Origin: an uncultured Hyphomicrobiales bacterium
GTDB taxonomy: Bacteria; Pseudomonadota; Alphaproteobacteria; Rhizobiales; Beijerinckiaceae
Length of the DNA: 38,240 nucleotides
Direction of reading: 5' to 3'
Assembly (NCBI GenBank): GCA_903825465.1
Contig: CAIKAR010000087.1
Coordinates: forward strand, 1-38,240
Positions 18,083-26,045 of the stretch are shown here, piece by piece. The notes below the pieces were generated by a model that saw only the letters and a list, made by a program, of their open reading frames with translations, did no database searches and was not told where the DNA came from. A program made the position numbers and the translations under genes. How positions within the stretch are numbered: position 1 is the stretch's first letter; the number at the start of each line of letters is the position of its first letter.

Positions 18083-18781
18083 TCAGGGCGCCGCGTTCCG
18101 CGCGACGCCCCTCAGGAAGCCGGCGGTCTCGCCATCCAGTCCGCCCGAATAGCTCAATTCCACCGCCGGCTCCCCGAACAACGCGAGATAGAGGCGGTTC
18201 GCCATCAGATAGGTGCCTTCAAGGCTCGGATGTCTCTTGTCCGGCGCGTGCAGCGTCAAGCCCGGCCGCGCCGCCAAGGCCCGCGCGAAGGCCGCGCCGA
18301 CCGAAACGACCCGACACCCATTCTCTTGTCCCGCCTCGGCGTAGGCGGCCTCAAGCGCCGGCGTCATTTCGGGTTGGTCGGCGTACGCCCAGGAGGACAC
18401 CAGAATGGGCTCGGCGCCGCGCGCGCGGATCGTCGCGCAGTGGCGGCGGCAGCTCTCGAAAAAAGCGGGCCGCAACCGCGGGTGGATCGGGCCTTGGCTC
18501 GCATCCATCATGAGGGCGACGTCGAAGAGGCGGTCAAGCTTGTTGAAGACGACGTTGTTGGCGGGATCGAAGGAAAACGAGCCGATCGCGCCAGGGCGGA
18601 AATAACTCTCGACATCGTGCCAATCAAGGCCCGCCCCCGATATCGCGACCAGCGTGGAACGCCACTTGTGGTCGGGCATGGCGTCGGCCAGCAACGCCGC
18701 GACATGGTGGTTGACGCCGTTGTTGTAGTAGAAAAAACTGTTGCCAATGTAGATGGCCGAATGCGGTTTTTGGGCTGGCAT
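18083..18781 (-). CDS. SGNH/GDSL-like hydrolase, DUF4886-like
   Basis: A 232-residue protein with the two halves of an SGNH catalytic set: block I reads YIGNSFFYYNNG (S15 the candidate nucleophile) and block V reads DKRHPSLEGTY (D181 and H184). The central Gly and Asn blocks are not obvious. The family includes esterases acting on carbohydrate or lipid esters, but the substrate here is unknown. No signal peptide is visible, so it is probably cytosolic. The ATG at 18781 is the first in the frame after an in-frame TAG a short distance upstream. It is divergent from aroE with 150 bp between. The upstream DNA has repeated TTGGGCGCG units, discussed separately. Confidence 0.6.
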   Translation of the reverse strand: MPAQKPHSAIYIGNSFFYYNNGVNHHVAALLADAMPDHKWRSTLVAISGAGLDWHDVESYFRPGAIGSFSFDPANNVVFNKLDRLFDVALMMDASQGPIHPRLRPAFFESCRRHCATIRARGAEPILVSSWAYADQPEMTPALEAAYAEAGQENGCRVVSVGAAFARALAARPGLTLHAPDKRHPSLEGTYLMANRLYLALFGEPAVELSYSGGLDGETAGFLRGVARNAAP

Positions 18782-18931
18782 GGCGGCCTCGTGGAATCCT
18801 TCGTCTCGCGCACCCTACGCGAGCCCAAGCCCGCGCCCAAGCGCGTATCGATGGGCGCGCCCAAGGTCGAATCGACAGGCGCGCCCCGCTTGCGTTAGGG
18901 ATGCGGCCTCCGAGGTTTCCGAGTTCCAGGC

Positions 18932-19777
18932 ATGTCCGCGCATCCCGAAAAGTTTCTGCTCGCCGGCGTCATGGGCTGGCCGGTCATGCATTCGCGCTCG
19001 CCGATGCTGCACAATCACTGGTTCAACGAGCGCGGCCTCGCTGGAACCTATGTGCCCCTCGCGATCCCGCCAGAGGGCCTGAAGGCGGCGCTGCGCGCCC
19101 TGCCCGCGCTGGGCTTCGCCGGCTGCAACCTGACGATCCCCCACAAGGAAACGGCGATGAGGATCGTCGACGAGGTCGACGACACCGCCAAAAAAATCGG
19201 CGCGATTTCCTGCGTCGTCGTCCGTCCGGACGGCTCGTTGTTTGGAACCAACAACGACAGTTTCGGCTTCGCGGAAGGCCTTGTCGAAAAAATTCCCGGC
19301 TGGCGCGCGGACGCGGGACCGGCTGTCGTGGTTGGCGCGGGCGGCGCCGCGCGGGCGGTGGTCCACGCGCTCCTGCGCCGCGGCGCGCCGAACGTCCACC
19401 TCGTCAACCGCACGCGCGGACGGGCGGAGGCGCTGGCGGCGGATTTCCACGGGCCGATCGCCGTGGTGGACTGGGAGAAGCGCCACGCGGCGCTGGGTGG
19501 CGCGGCGCTGCTCGTCAACACCACGAGCCAGGGAATGGTCGGCATGCCCGCGCTCGACTTGCGCCTGGACGAACTGCCCAAAAGCGCCGTTGTCGCCGAT
19601 GTCGTCTATATTCCCGGCGAGACGCCTTTGCTGACGACGGCGCGGCGGAACGGCCATCCGACCGTCAACGGGCTTGGCATGTTGCTGCATCAGGCGCGGC
19701 CGGCGTGGCAGGCCTGGTTCGGCATTGATCCGCAAGTGACGCCGGAAATGCGCGCCTTGATCGAGAAGACGATTTAG
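18932..19777 (+). CDS. aroE: Shikimate dehydrogenase family protein with atypical substrate motif
   Basis: A 281-residue AroE-family oxidoreductase, which in the canonical case reduces 3-dehydroshikimate with NADPH. Retained residues are SRSP (21-24), the catalytic Lys K72 in NLTIPHKE, D109, the nucleotide loop GAGGAAR (135-141) with NRT further on, and the terminal GLGMLLHQA glutamine region. Two positions differ from the usual pattern: GAVNT is GAISC (S93 where the shikimate-binding Asn normally sits), and NTD is NND. It could be the biosynthetic enzyme, or a quinate/shikimate-dehydrogenase-like paralog with another substrate. It leads a probable operon with a CMD-family gene (32-nt gap) and a TfoX-like gene. 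The gene symbol is by family only. Confidence 0.8.
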   Translation: MSAHPEKFLLAGVMGWPVMHSRSPMLHNHWFNERGLAGTYVPLAIPPEGLKAALRALPALGFAGCNLTIPHKETAMRIVDEVDDTAKKIGAISCVVVRPDGSLFGTNNDSFGFAEGLVEKIPGWRADAGPAVVVGAGGAARAVVHALLRRGAPNVHLVNRTRGRAEALAADFHGPIAVVDWEKRHAALGGAALLVNTTSQGMVGMPALDLRLDELPKSAVVADVVYIPGETPLLTTARRNGHPTVNGLGMLLHQARPAWQAWFGIDPQVTPEMRALIEKTI

Positions 19778-19809
19778 GCCACAAAATCGTGGACATTCAG
19801 GAGGAACGC

Positions 19810-20406
19810 ATGCTGCCCAAGGACATCGACCCGGAATCGCGCTGCCGTCTGCCGCTGGTCAAGCGCGAGCACCTCGACGAACAAGGCAAGAAAATCTTCG
19901 ACGACCACACAGACCCCAAGGGCGGCACCATCCGCGGCCTAAAAGGCCCCGGCGGCATTGGCCTGCACAGCCCCAAGCTGTCGCACATCACGCGCCCGGT
20001 TGGCCGCTATCTGCGCTTCGACGCGCCTGAGAACGCGCGCATCCGCGAAACCGCCATCCTGATCACGGCGCGCATGTGCGACAGCCGCTTCGAATGGGCG
20101 GCGCACGAGCCAGAGGGTTTGAGCGTCGGCGTGCCGGAAAAGGTCATCGACGTGATCAAGCACAACAAGCCCGTCGCCGGCCTCGACGACACCGACCAGA
20201 TCGTCATCGAACTCGGCCGCGAAACCTTCGGCAAGCGCAAGGTGACCTCCGAGACCTACGCGCGCGCGTTCAAGCGGTTTGGGGCGAAGGGACTTGTGGA
20301 ACTGGTCGCGCTGATGGGCAACTACGCCTCCACCGCCGCGCTGCTGACGGTGTTCGACATGCAGCTCGACGACGGCCCGCACGTGGCGCAGCTTCCGGTG
20401 GGATGA
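19810..20406 (+). CDS. Carboxymuconolactone decarboxylase family protein
   Basis: A 198-residue protein of the CMD/AhpD-like all-helical fold. The core segment RIRETAILITARMCDSRFEW followed by AAHE gives the typical E95-x3-H99 pair, then GVPEKVIDVI, as in CMD-family members. The AhpD CxxC redox pair is not present at the usual spot, so a peroxidase-reductase role is not indicated. Bona fide PcaC acts on 4-carboxymuconolactone in the protocatechuate pathway, but many homologs have unknown roles. The ATG at 19810 follows an excellent AGGAGGA, better than an upstream GTG. It sits directly between aroE and tfoX, three nt from the latter, so translation may be coupled. Confidence 0.8.
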   Translation: MLPKDIDPESRCRLPLVKREHLDEQGKKIFDDHTDPKGGTIRGLKGPGGIGLHSPKLSHITRPVGRYLRFDAPENARIRETAILITARMCDSRFEWAAHEPEGLSVGVPEKVIDVIKHNKPVAGLDDTDQIVIELGRETFGKRKVTSETYARAFKRFGAKGLVELVALMGNYASTAALLTVFDMQLDDGPHVAQLPVG

Positions 20407-20409
20407 TCT

Positions 20410-20781
20410 GTGGCGTCCCGGCAAGCGACCGCCGACTATATTCTCGAACAGATCGCCGGCGCGGGTTCGGTGTCGGCGCGGAAAATGTTCGGGGAATACG
20501 GCGTTTATTGCGACGGAAAATTCGTCGCGTCCGTGTGCGACGACCTGTTCTACGTCAAACAGACCGCGGCGGGCCGGGCGTTTATCGGCGAGATTGTCGA
20601 AGCCCCGCCCTACCCCGGCGCCAAACCGTGCTTTTTAATCGACGGCGCGAAATGGGACGATCGCGAATGGATGTCGCGGCTCGTCCAAATTTCGGCGGCG
20701 GAATTGCCGGCGCCCAAACCTAAAACGACAAAGCCAAAAGCGCCGAAGCGTCCCGCGACATCGGCGCGCAAGCTCAGCTGA
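20410..20781 (+). CDS. TfoX/Sxy N-terminal domain protein
   Basis: A 123-residue protein whose first ~95 residues match the TfoX N-terminal domain: SARKMFGEYGVYCDGKFVASVCDDLFYVK, then FIGEIVEAPPYPGAKPCFLI. In gamma-proteobacteria TfoX activates competence genes with a second domain. This short form lacks the C-terminal domain, and its role in alphaproteobacteria is unknown. The C-terminal 25 residues are Lys/Pro/Ala-rich (PKPKTTKPKAPKRP), suggesting nucleic-acid contact. The start is the GTG at 20410, three nt after the upstream stop, with no in-frame ATG nearby. The 3' end overlaps the converging SDR gene by eight nt. Confidence 0.8.
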   Translation: MASRQATADYILEQIAGAGSVSARKMFGEYGVYCDGKFVASVCDDLFYVKQTAAGRAFIGEIVEAPPYPGAKPCFLIDGAKWDDREWMSRLVQISAAELPAPKPKTTKPKAPKRPATSARKLS

Positions 20782-21553
20782 ACCGCGAGACCCCAAGCGA
20801 TTGCAGCCAGAAATAGGCCGGATACGGCAGGCGGTTCATGATTTTGAGGAACCACGCCAGCCGCTTGGGGAACGAAATCTCGAACCCGCCGCGCTCGAAT
20901 CCATCGCACATGCGGCGGGCCGCGTCATCCACCGGAATCATGAAGGGCTTCGGCCCCTTCGCCTTGTCGCTGAGAGGCGTTTTCACATAGCCGGGGCAAA
21001 CGACCTGAATGGAAATTCCCGCGCGCTCCAGCAGGATTTTCAGGGATTCGCACATGGCGATGACCCCCGCTTTCGCCATGCAGTAGGACGCCGCCGTCGG
21101 CAGGCCGCCATACCCCGCGACCGATGACACAACGACGATTTGGCCGCGTTTGCGCGCCTGCATCGGCGGCAACACCGGCTCAAGGCAATTGAGCGCGCCG
21201 TCGGAGTTCAAGCGCATGGTGGCGCGGAAATTCTCGCCGACGAATTCGCCGCGCGGGTCCGGGAAAAAGCCGCCGGCGTTGAGCAGCGCCAACGAAATCG
21301 CTCCGCTTTTCGCCTCGATGTCGGCGACAACGGAAGCCATCGCGGCGCGGTCGGTGACATCGCCGGGGTACACATCGACAACGCCGCCCAGCGCCTTCGC
21401 CTCCTCGGCGAGCGAGCGCAGGAGATCGGCGCCGCGCGCGCTGACCGCGACCCGCCAGCCGCGGCGCACCAGTTCCAACGCGACCGCGCGCCCGATGCCC
21501 GTGCTGGCGCCGGTGACCCATGCGATTCCATCTTTCGGCGAAGCTCTATACAT
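20774..21553 (-). CDS. Short-chain dehydrogenase/reductase (SDR)
   Basis: A 259-residue classical SDR oxidoreductase. The NAD(P)-binding loop is TGASTGIG (14-21), with NAG at 92-94, the catalytic S144 (SSVAGYGG), Y157 and K161 in YCMAK, and the PGYVKTP loop that closes over the cofactor. Arg40 after the second strand (SARG) suggests NADP preference, which is an inference. The C-terminal part has basic-hydrophobic residues (KRLAWFLKIMNRLPYPAYFWLQ), possibly membrane-associating. The substrate is unknown. The start is the ATG at 21553. It is divergent from cysK (190-bp gap) and convergent with the TfoX gene. Confidence 0.9.
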   Translation of the reverse strand: MYRASPKDGIAWVTGASTGIGRAVALELVRRGWRVAVSARGADLLRSLAEEAKALGGVVDVYPGDVTDRAAMASVVADIEAKSGAISLALLNAGGFFPDPRGEFVGENFRATMRLNSDGALNCLEPVLPPMQARKRGQIVVVSSVAGYGGLPTAASYCMAKAGVIAMCESLKILLERAGISIQVVCPGYVKTPLSDKAKGPKPFMIPVDDAARRMCDGFERGGFEISFPKRLAWFLKIMNRLPYPAYFWLQSLGVSRFS

Positions 21554-21689
21554 TCAGCCTGTCTATTTGCCCGATGTCGCGGGCGCAACCGGGGCTAACG
21601 TCAACAGGCAGCCAAGCGCCCCTCCACGCCAGAACCCGCGCGGATTGATTCGAATTTCAACAATTCCTCACGATGAGCTGGAGCGCCGC

Positions 21690-21718
21690 TTGCGTCTGGC
21701 GCCCCGCGCCCATAATTT
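21690..21718 (+). promoter_or_regulatory. Candidate cysK promoter
   Basis: TTGCGT (21690-21695), a 17-bp spacer and TAATTT (21713-21718) is a possible sigma-70-type promoter ending about 25 nt before the cysK ATG. The -10 match is partial. Confidence 0.3.
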
Positions 21719-21743
21719 CGGGGCGTGTTTTGAAAGGCCCATC

Positions 21744-22775
21744 ATGAAAATCGACCGCGACGTGATCGCCGCCATTGGCCGCACGCCTCTTATCAGGCTG
21801 CGCGCGGCGTCCGAAGCCACAGGTTGCGAAATCCTCGGCAAGGCGGAGTTCATGAATCCCGGCGGCTCCGTCAAGGACCGCGCCGCGCTCGCCATCGTCA
21901 ACGACGCGGTCGCGCGCGGCGCGCTCAAGCCCGGCGGCGTCATCGTCGAGGGCACGGCGGGCAACACGGGCATCGGCCTCGCGCTGGTCGCCAACGCCAT
22001 GGGTTTCAAGACAGTCATCGTCATTCCCGAGACGCAGTCGCAGGAAAAGAAGGACATGCTGCGGATGCAGGGAGCGGAGCTCATCGAAGTGCCCGCCGTT
22101 CCCTATTCGAATCCCAACAATTACGTGAAACTGTCGGGCCGACTCGCGGAAAAGCTGGCGCGCGAAACGCCGGAAGGCGCGATCTGGGCCAATCAGTTCG
22201 ACAATGTCGCCAACCGGCAAGGGCATATCGACACGACAGGTCCGGAAATTTTCGAACAGACCAACGGCAAAGTCGATGGTTTCACCTGCGCGGTCGGCAC
22301 CGGCGGGACGCTGGCCGGCGTCGGCATGGCGCTGAAAGCGCGCAATCCCAAGGTGAAAATCGCGATCGCCGATCCCATGGGCGCGGCGCTTTACGCCTGG
22401 TACAGCCGCGGCGAACTGAAAAGCGAGGGTTCGTCGATCACCGAGGGCATTGGCCAGGGGCGCGTGACGGCGAACCTTGTCGACGCGCCCATCGACCTCG
22501 CGTTCCAGATCAGGGACGAGGACGCGCTGCCGATTCTTTTCGATCTCGCCGAACACGAGGGATTGCTGCTTGGCGGCTCATCCGCGATCAACATCGCGGG
22601 CGCGATCGAACTGGCGAAAGCGCTTGGGCCGGGCCACACCATCGCGACCATCCTTTGCGACGGCGGCGCGCGGTATCAATCGAAACTGTACAATCCGGCG
22701 TTTCTGCGCTCGAAAAACCTGCCGGCGCCGGGCTGGATGGAACGAAGGCCGGCGGTCAAACCGGATTTCGTTTGA
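21744..22775 (+). CDS. cysK: Cysteine synthase A (O-acetylserine sulfhydrylase)
   Basis: A 343-residue PLP enzyme making cysteine from O-acetylserine and sulfide. The PLP lysine is K44 in NPGGSVKDRAA. The substrate loop is EGTAGNTGIGLA (69-80), a form common in Rhizobiales where E. coli has EPTSGNTG. The phosphate-binding loop is AVGTGGTLAGVG, and GGSSAINIAGAI and CDGGARYQSKL are the expected C-terminal marks. It is about 20 residues longer than E. coli CysK, with the extra length at the C terminus. The ATG at 21744 is chosen because upstream sequence in the same frame overlaps the divergent SDR gene. The nearby sulfurtransferase gene is also in sulfur metabolism. Confidence 0.93.
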   Translation: MKIDRDVIAAIGRTPLIRLRAASEATGCEILGKAEFMNPGGSVKDRAALAIVNDAVARGALKPGGVIVEGTAGNTGIGLALVANAMGFKTVIVIPETQSQEKKDMLRMQGAELIEVPAVPYSNPNNYVKLSGRLAEKLARETPEGAIWANQFDNVANRQGHIDTTGPEIFEQTNGKVDGFTCAVGTGGTLAGVGMALKARNPKVKIAIADPMGAALYAWYSRGELKSEGSSITEGIGQGRVTANLVDAPIDLAFQIRDEDALPILFDLAEHEGLLLGGSSAINIAGAIELAKALGPGHTIATILCDGGARYQSKLYNPAFLRSKNLPAPGWMERRPAVKPDFV

Positions 22776-22778
22776 AGC

Positions 22779-22946
22779 TCAGCCGAAACGAAACACGGTC
22801 AAGGCCGCGAAGGCGAACAGCGCCAGCGTCAACAGCATTCCCGTGTTGCCGGTTGAATTATTATAACTCGCCATATCGTCCAGCCCGCCTTGGGGCGCCT
22901 TGCCGACGCCCCGCCCGCGCCCTGAATAAAACACGCCGCTTGCCAT
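22779..22946 (-). CDS. Small single-pass membrane protein, unknown function
   Basis: A 55-codon minus-strand frame between two plus-strand genes. The C-terminal third is a hydrophobic helix (GMLLTLALFAFAALTVF) with a short charged tail. Upstream are Gly-rich residues and a polar stretch (YNNSTGNTG). The ATG at 22946 has only a weak GAG element; an internal ATG (22853) gives a 24-residue peptide that is mostly the membrane segment. It resembles the many small uncharacterised membrane proteins of Rhizobiales, but I know no family name. It could be a chance frame. Confidence 0.4.
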   Translation of the reverse strand: MASGVFYSGRGRGVGKAPQGGLDDMASYNNSTGNTGMLLTLALFAFAALTVFRFG

Positions 22947-23010
22947 TTTCAGCTCGCGAAGGTTCAAATGCGGGCGCGCGGCTTAACTTCCGCGAAACCA
23001 GGAAAAGCCC

Positions 23011-23859
23011 ATGTCAAGCACTGTACCGCCCGCGCCGCTCGTATCGGCGACATGGCTCCGCGCGCATCTGGACGACGACAACATCGCCGTCATCGACGTG
23101 TCCTGGTATTTGCCGGCGATGAACCGCGACGGCGCGGCTGAATATAAGCGAGAGCACATCCCCGGCGCGGTTTTCTTCGATCTCGACGGAGTCGCGGACC
23201 ATTCAACCGACTTGCCGCATATGCTGCCTGCGGCTGAGGTCTTCGCCGCCGCCGTGGGGGCGATGGGCGTCGGCGACGACACGCAGGTTGTTGTTTACGA
23301 TGGCGCCGGGATTTTTTCCGCGCCGCGGCTTTGGTGGATGTTCCACGTTTTCGGCCACAAGCGGGTCGCGGTGCTCGACGGTGGCCTGCCCGCGTGGAAG
23401 TCCGCTGGCGGGCCGGTGGACGCGAACGAGCCCGCGCCGCGTCCACGGGCGTTCACGCCGCGATTCAACGCGGACATGGTGGTCGATTTCGCGGAGGTCG
23501 CGGCGATTCTTGCCAGTGGCGCGGCGCAGGTGTTCGACGCCCGTCCAGCCCAGCGGTTTCATGGACAGGCGCCGGAGCCGCGGCCGGGCTTGAAATCGGG
23601 CCACATGCCGGGCAGCCTCAGCTTGCCCGCGTCGGCATTGATCACCGGTGGATATATGAAATCCACTGCCGAGATATTGGCGGCATTCGAGGCGGCGGGC
23701 GCCGATCCCTCGAAGTCGGTCGTGACCTCTTGCGGGTCGGGCGTTTCCGCGGCGATTTTGACGCTGGGTCTCGCGAGCGCAGGCAAGCCTCTGGGGCGGC
23801 TTTACGATGGCTCCTGGAGCGATTGGGGCGCGAGGGCGGGGTCCCCGGTCGCCACGTGA
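23011..23859 (+). CDS. sseA: 3-mercaptopyruvate sulfurtransferase (tandem rhodanese)
   Basis: A 282-residue protein with two rhodanese domains, the first inactive (residues ~10-135) and the second catalytic. The active-site loop is C241-GSGVSA, the CGSGV form typical of 3-mercaptopyruvate rather than thiosulfate sulfurtransferases. CAT-type markers include SGHMPGSLSLP and YDGSWSDWG at the C terminus. It transfers sulfur from 3-mercaptopyruvate to thiol acceptors or cyanide. It is presumably cytosolic since no signal is seen. The ATG at 23011 opens the frame. It lies downstream of cysK on the same strand with the small minus-strand gene between. Confidence 0.92.
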   Translation: MSSTVPPAPLVSATWLRAHLDDDNIAVIDVSWYLPAMNRDGAAEYKREHIPGAVFFDLDGVADHSTDLPHMLPAAEVFAAAVGAMGVGDDTQVVVYDGAGIFSAPRLWWMFHVFGHKRVAVLDGGLPAWKSAGGPVDANEPAPRPRAFTPRFNADMVVDFAEVAAILASGAAQVFDARPAQRFHGQAPEPRPGLKSGHMPGSLSLPASALITGGYMKSTAEILAAFEAAGADPSKSVVTSCGSGVSAAILTLGLASAGKPLGRLYDGSWSDWGARAGSPVAT

Positions 23860-23933
23860 GCGGCGGACGTCTCGCTTACCGGCCACGGTAGCGCCCGTCC
23901 TCCACTGGCGCGTCTTTGCTCGTTTGATTTATT

Positions 23934-23974
23934 TTTGATCATTTTGCATATTATATAGACATAAAACGATCAAA
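23934..23974. promoter_or_regulatory. AT-rich inverted repeat upstream of glnB (candidate operator)
   Basis: TTTGATCATTTT (23934-23945) and AAAACGATCAAA (23963-23974) are inverted with one mismatch, separated by 17 bp of AT-rich DNA containing TATTAT and TATATA-like hexamers. Such AT-rich palindromes stand out in this GC-rich window and suggest a repressor or activator site in the 270-bp sseA-glnB gap. The regulator is unknown. A perfect TATAAT on the minus strand (23955-23950) lies inside it. Confidence 0.45.
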
Positions 23975-24072
23975 GGATACGCGCCGCGGGGTCGGTAAGG
24001 GTGCCTCTTGAAAACTCCCGCGCATTCCGCGTTTGCGACAATCGCATTGGCGGTTTCCATCAGCAATGTTAG

Positions 24073-24468
<396 letters not shown>

Positions 24469-24515
24469 GCTTCGCCATCACTTCAACTCAGCCATTCAGT
24501 ATTCGGGGGCCAATA

Positions 24516-25925
24516 ATGAAATCCGCCAAGGACGTGCTCAAGGCGATCAAGGACAACGACGTTAAATACGTTGATTTCCGCTTCACCGATCCACGTGGAA
24601 AGTGGCAGCACGTCACCTTCGACCGAACCATGATCGAAGAGGACACCTTCGCCGAAGGCGTGATGTTCGATGGCTCCTCCATCGCGGGTTGGAAGGCGAT
24701 CAACGAGTCCGACATGATGCTGATGCCGGACCCCGCGTCCGCCTGCATGGACCCATTCTTCGCCGCGGCGACGATGTCGATTGTCTGCGATATTCTCGAT
24801 CCGGTCAGCGGTCAGCCCTACAACCGCGACCCCCGCGGCATCGCCAAGAAAGCGGAAGCCTATCTGAAATCCACTGGCGTCGGCGACACCTGCTATGTGG
24901 GCCCCGAGGCCGAGTTCTTCGTGTTCGACGACGTGCAGTTCGCGACCGATCCCTACAATACGGGCTTCCGTCTCGACCACGTCGAGTTGCCCACCAATTC
25001 CGACACGCCCTACGAAGGCGGCAACCTCGGCCACCGCGTTCGCGTCAAGGGCGGCTACTTCCCCGTGCCGCCGGTGGATTCGGCGCAGGACATGCGCGGC
25101 GAAATGCTGGCGGCCATGGCGTCAATGGGCGCTGTTGTCGAGAAGCATCACCACGAGGTCGCTTCAGCCCAGCACGAACTCGGCCTGAAATTCGGCCCGC
25201 TCACCACCATGGGCGACCACATGCAGATCTACAAATACTGCATCCATCAGGTCGCGCAGAGCTACGGCAAGACGGCGACCTTCATGCCGAAGCCCGTTTA
25301 CGGCGACAATGGCTCGGGCATGCATGTGCACCAGTCGATCTGGAAAGCGGGCAAGCCCGTCATGGCCGGCAAGCTCTACGCCGACCTCAGCCAGGAATGC
25401 CTGTGGTACATTGGCGGCATCATCAAGCACGCCAAGGCGCTGAACGGGTTCACCAACCCCTCGACCAACTCCTACAAGCGGTTGGTGCCGGGCTTCGAAG
25501 CGCCGGTGCTGCTGGCCTATTCCGCCCGCAACCGCTCCGCCTCGTGCCGCATTCCGTGGACCAACAGTCCCAAGGCCAAACGCGTCGAAGTGCGCTTCCC
25601 GGACCCGACGGCGAACCCCTATCTCGCCTTCGCCGCCATGTTGATGGCCGGCCTCGATGGCATCAAGAACAAGGTCGATCCCGGTCCGGCGATGGACAAG
25701 GACCTTTACGACCTGCCGCCGAAGGAACTGAAGAAAATCCCGACTGTGTGCGGCTCGTTGCGCGAGGCTCTGTCGAGCCTCGACAAGGACCGGACGTTCC
25801 TCACAGCCGGTGGCGTCTTCACTGACGACTTCATCGACAGCTACATCGACCTGAAGATGGGCGAAGTGCACCGCTTCGAGATGACGCCGCACCCGGTTGA
25901 ATTCGACATGTATTATTCGGTGTGA
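24516..25925 (+). CDS. glnA: Glutamine synthetase type I
   Basis: A 469-residue dodecameric GSI that makes glutamine from glutamate and ammonia with ATP. Landmarks are FDGSSIAGW (51-59), the ammonium/metal segments EAEFFVFD and EKHHHEVA, and [10 protein letters not shown] (265-274). The adenylylation site is Y398 in [11 protein letters not shown], so activity is likely controlled by GlnE. The length matches GSI-beta enzymes. A GGGGG element lies close ahead of the ATG. It shares an operon with glnB and ends at a strong terminator. Together with the convergent glnII gene the organism has two glutamine synthetases with different control. Confidence 0.97.
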   Translation: MKSAKDVLKAIKDNDVKYVDFRFTDPRGKWQHVTFDRTMIEEDTFAEGVMFDGSSIAGWKAINESDMMLMPDPASACMDPFFAAATMSIVCDILDPVSGQPYNRDPRGIAKKAEAYLKSTGVGDTCYVGPEAEFFVFDDVQFATDPYNTGFRLDHVELPTNSDTPYEGGNLGHRVRVKGGYFPVPPVDSAQDMRGEMLAAMASMGAVVEKHHHEVASAQHELGLKFGPLTTMGDHMQIYKYCIHQVAQSYGKTATFMPKPVYGDNGSGMHVHQSIWKAGKPVMAGKLYADLSQECLWYIGGIIKHAKALNGFTNPSTNSYKRLVPGFEAPVLLAYSARNRSASCRIPWTNSPKAKRVEVRFPDPTANPYLAFAAMLMAGLDGIKNKVDPGPAMDKDLYDLPPKELKKIPTVCGSLREALSSLDKDRTFLTAGGVFTDDFIDSYIDLKMGEVHRFEMTPHPVEFDMYYSV

Positions 25926-25950
25926 GGCGTCGCGCCCGTTGATAAGGAAG

Positions 25951-25975
25951 GCGGCCCGCGAGGGCCGCTTTTTTT
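25951..25975 (+). terminator. Rho-independent terminator of glnBA
   Basis: GCGGCCC (25951-25957), loop GCGA and GGGCCGC (25962-25968) form a perfect stem followed by seven T. It stands 25 nt after the glnA stop and is a textbook intrinsic terminator. Confidence 0.93.
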
Positions 25976-25992
25976 ATGCGCGACCACACGCG

Positions 25993-26023
25993 AAAAACCC
26001 GGCCACCTCTCGGCGGCCGGGTT
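25993..26023 (-). terminator. Terminator of glnII, possibly bidirectional
   Basis: AACCCGGCC (25996-26004) pairs with GGCCGGGTT (26015-26023) around a 10-nt loop. On the minus strand the hairpin is followed by five T, so it terminates glnII; on the plus strand TTCTTTT follows, giving backup to the glnA terminator. Confidence 0.85.
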
Positions 26024-26045
26024 CTTTTATCGAAAATCTCAATTC

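Noticed and set aside
18840-18895. Repeated GGCGCGCC/TTGGGCGCG units as a tandem-repeat or CRISPR-like array
   Set aside because: Copies are short, uneven and without regular spacers. Best seen as GC-rich low complexity.
24040-24070. Possible sigma-54 promoter upstream of glnB (TTGGCGGTTTCC...AGCA)
   Set aside because: The distance between the GG and GC elements is two bases too long for a -24/-12 promoter.
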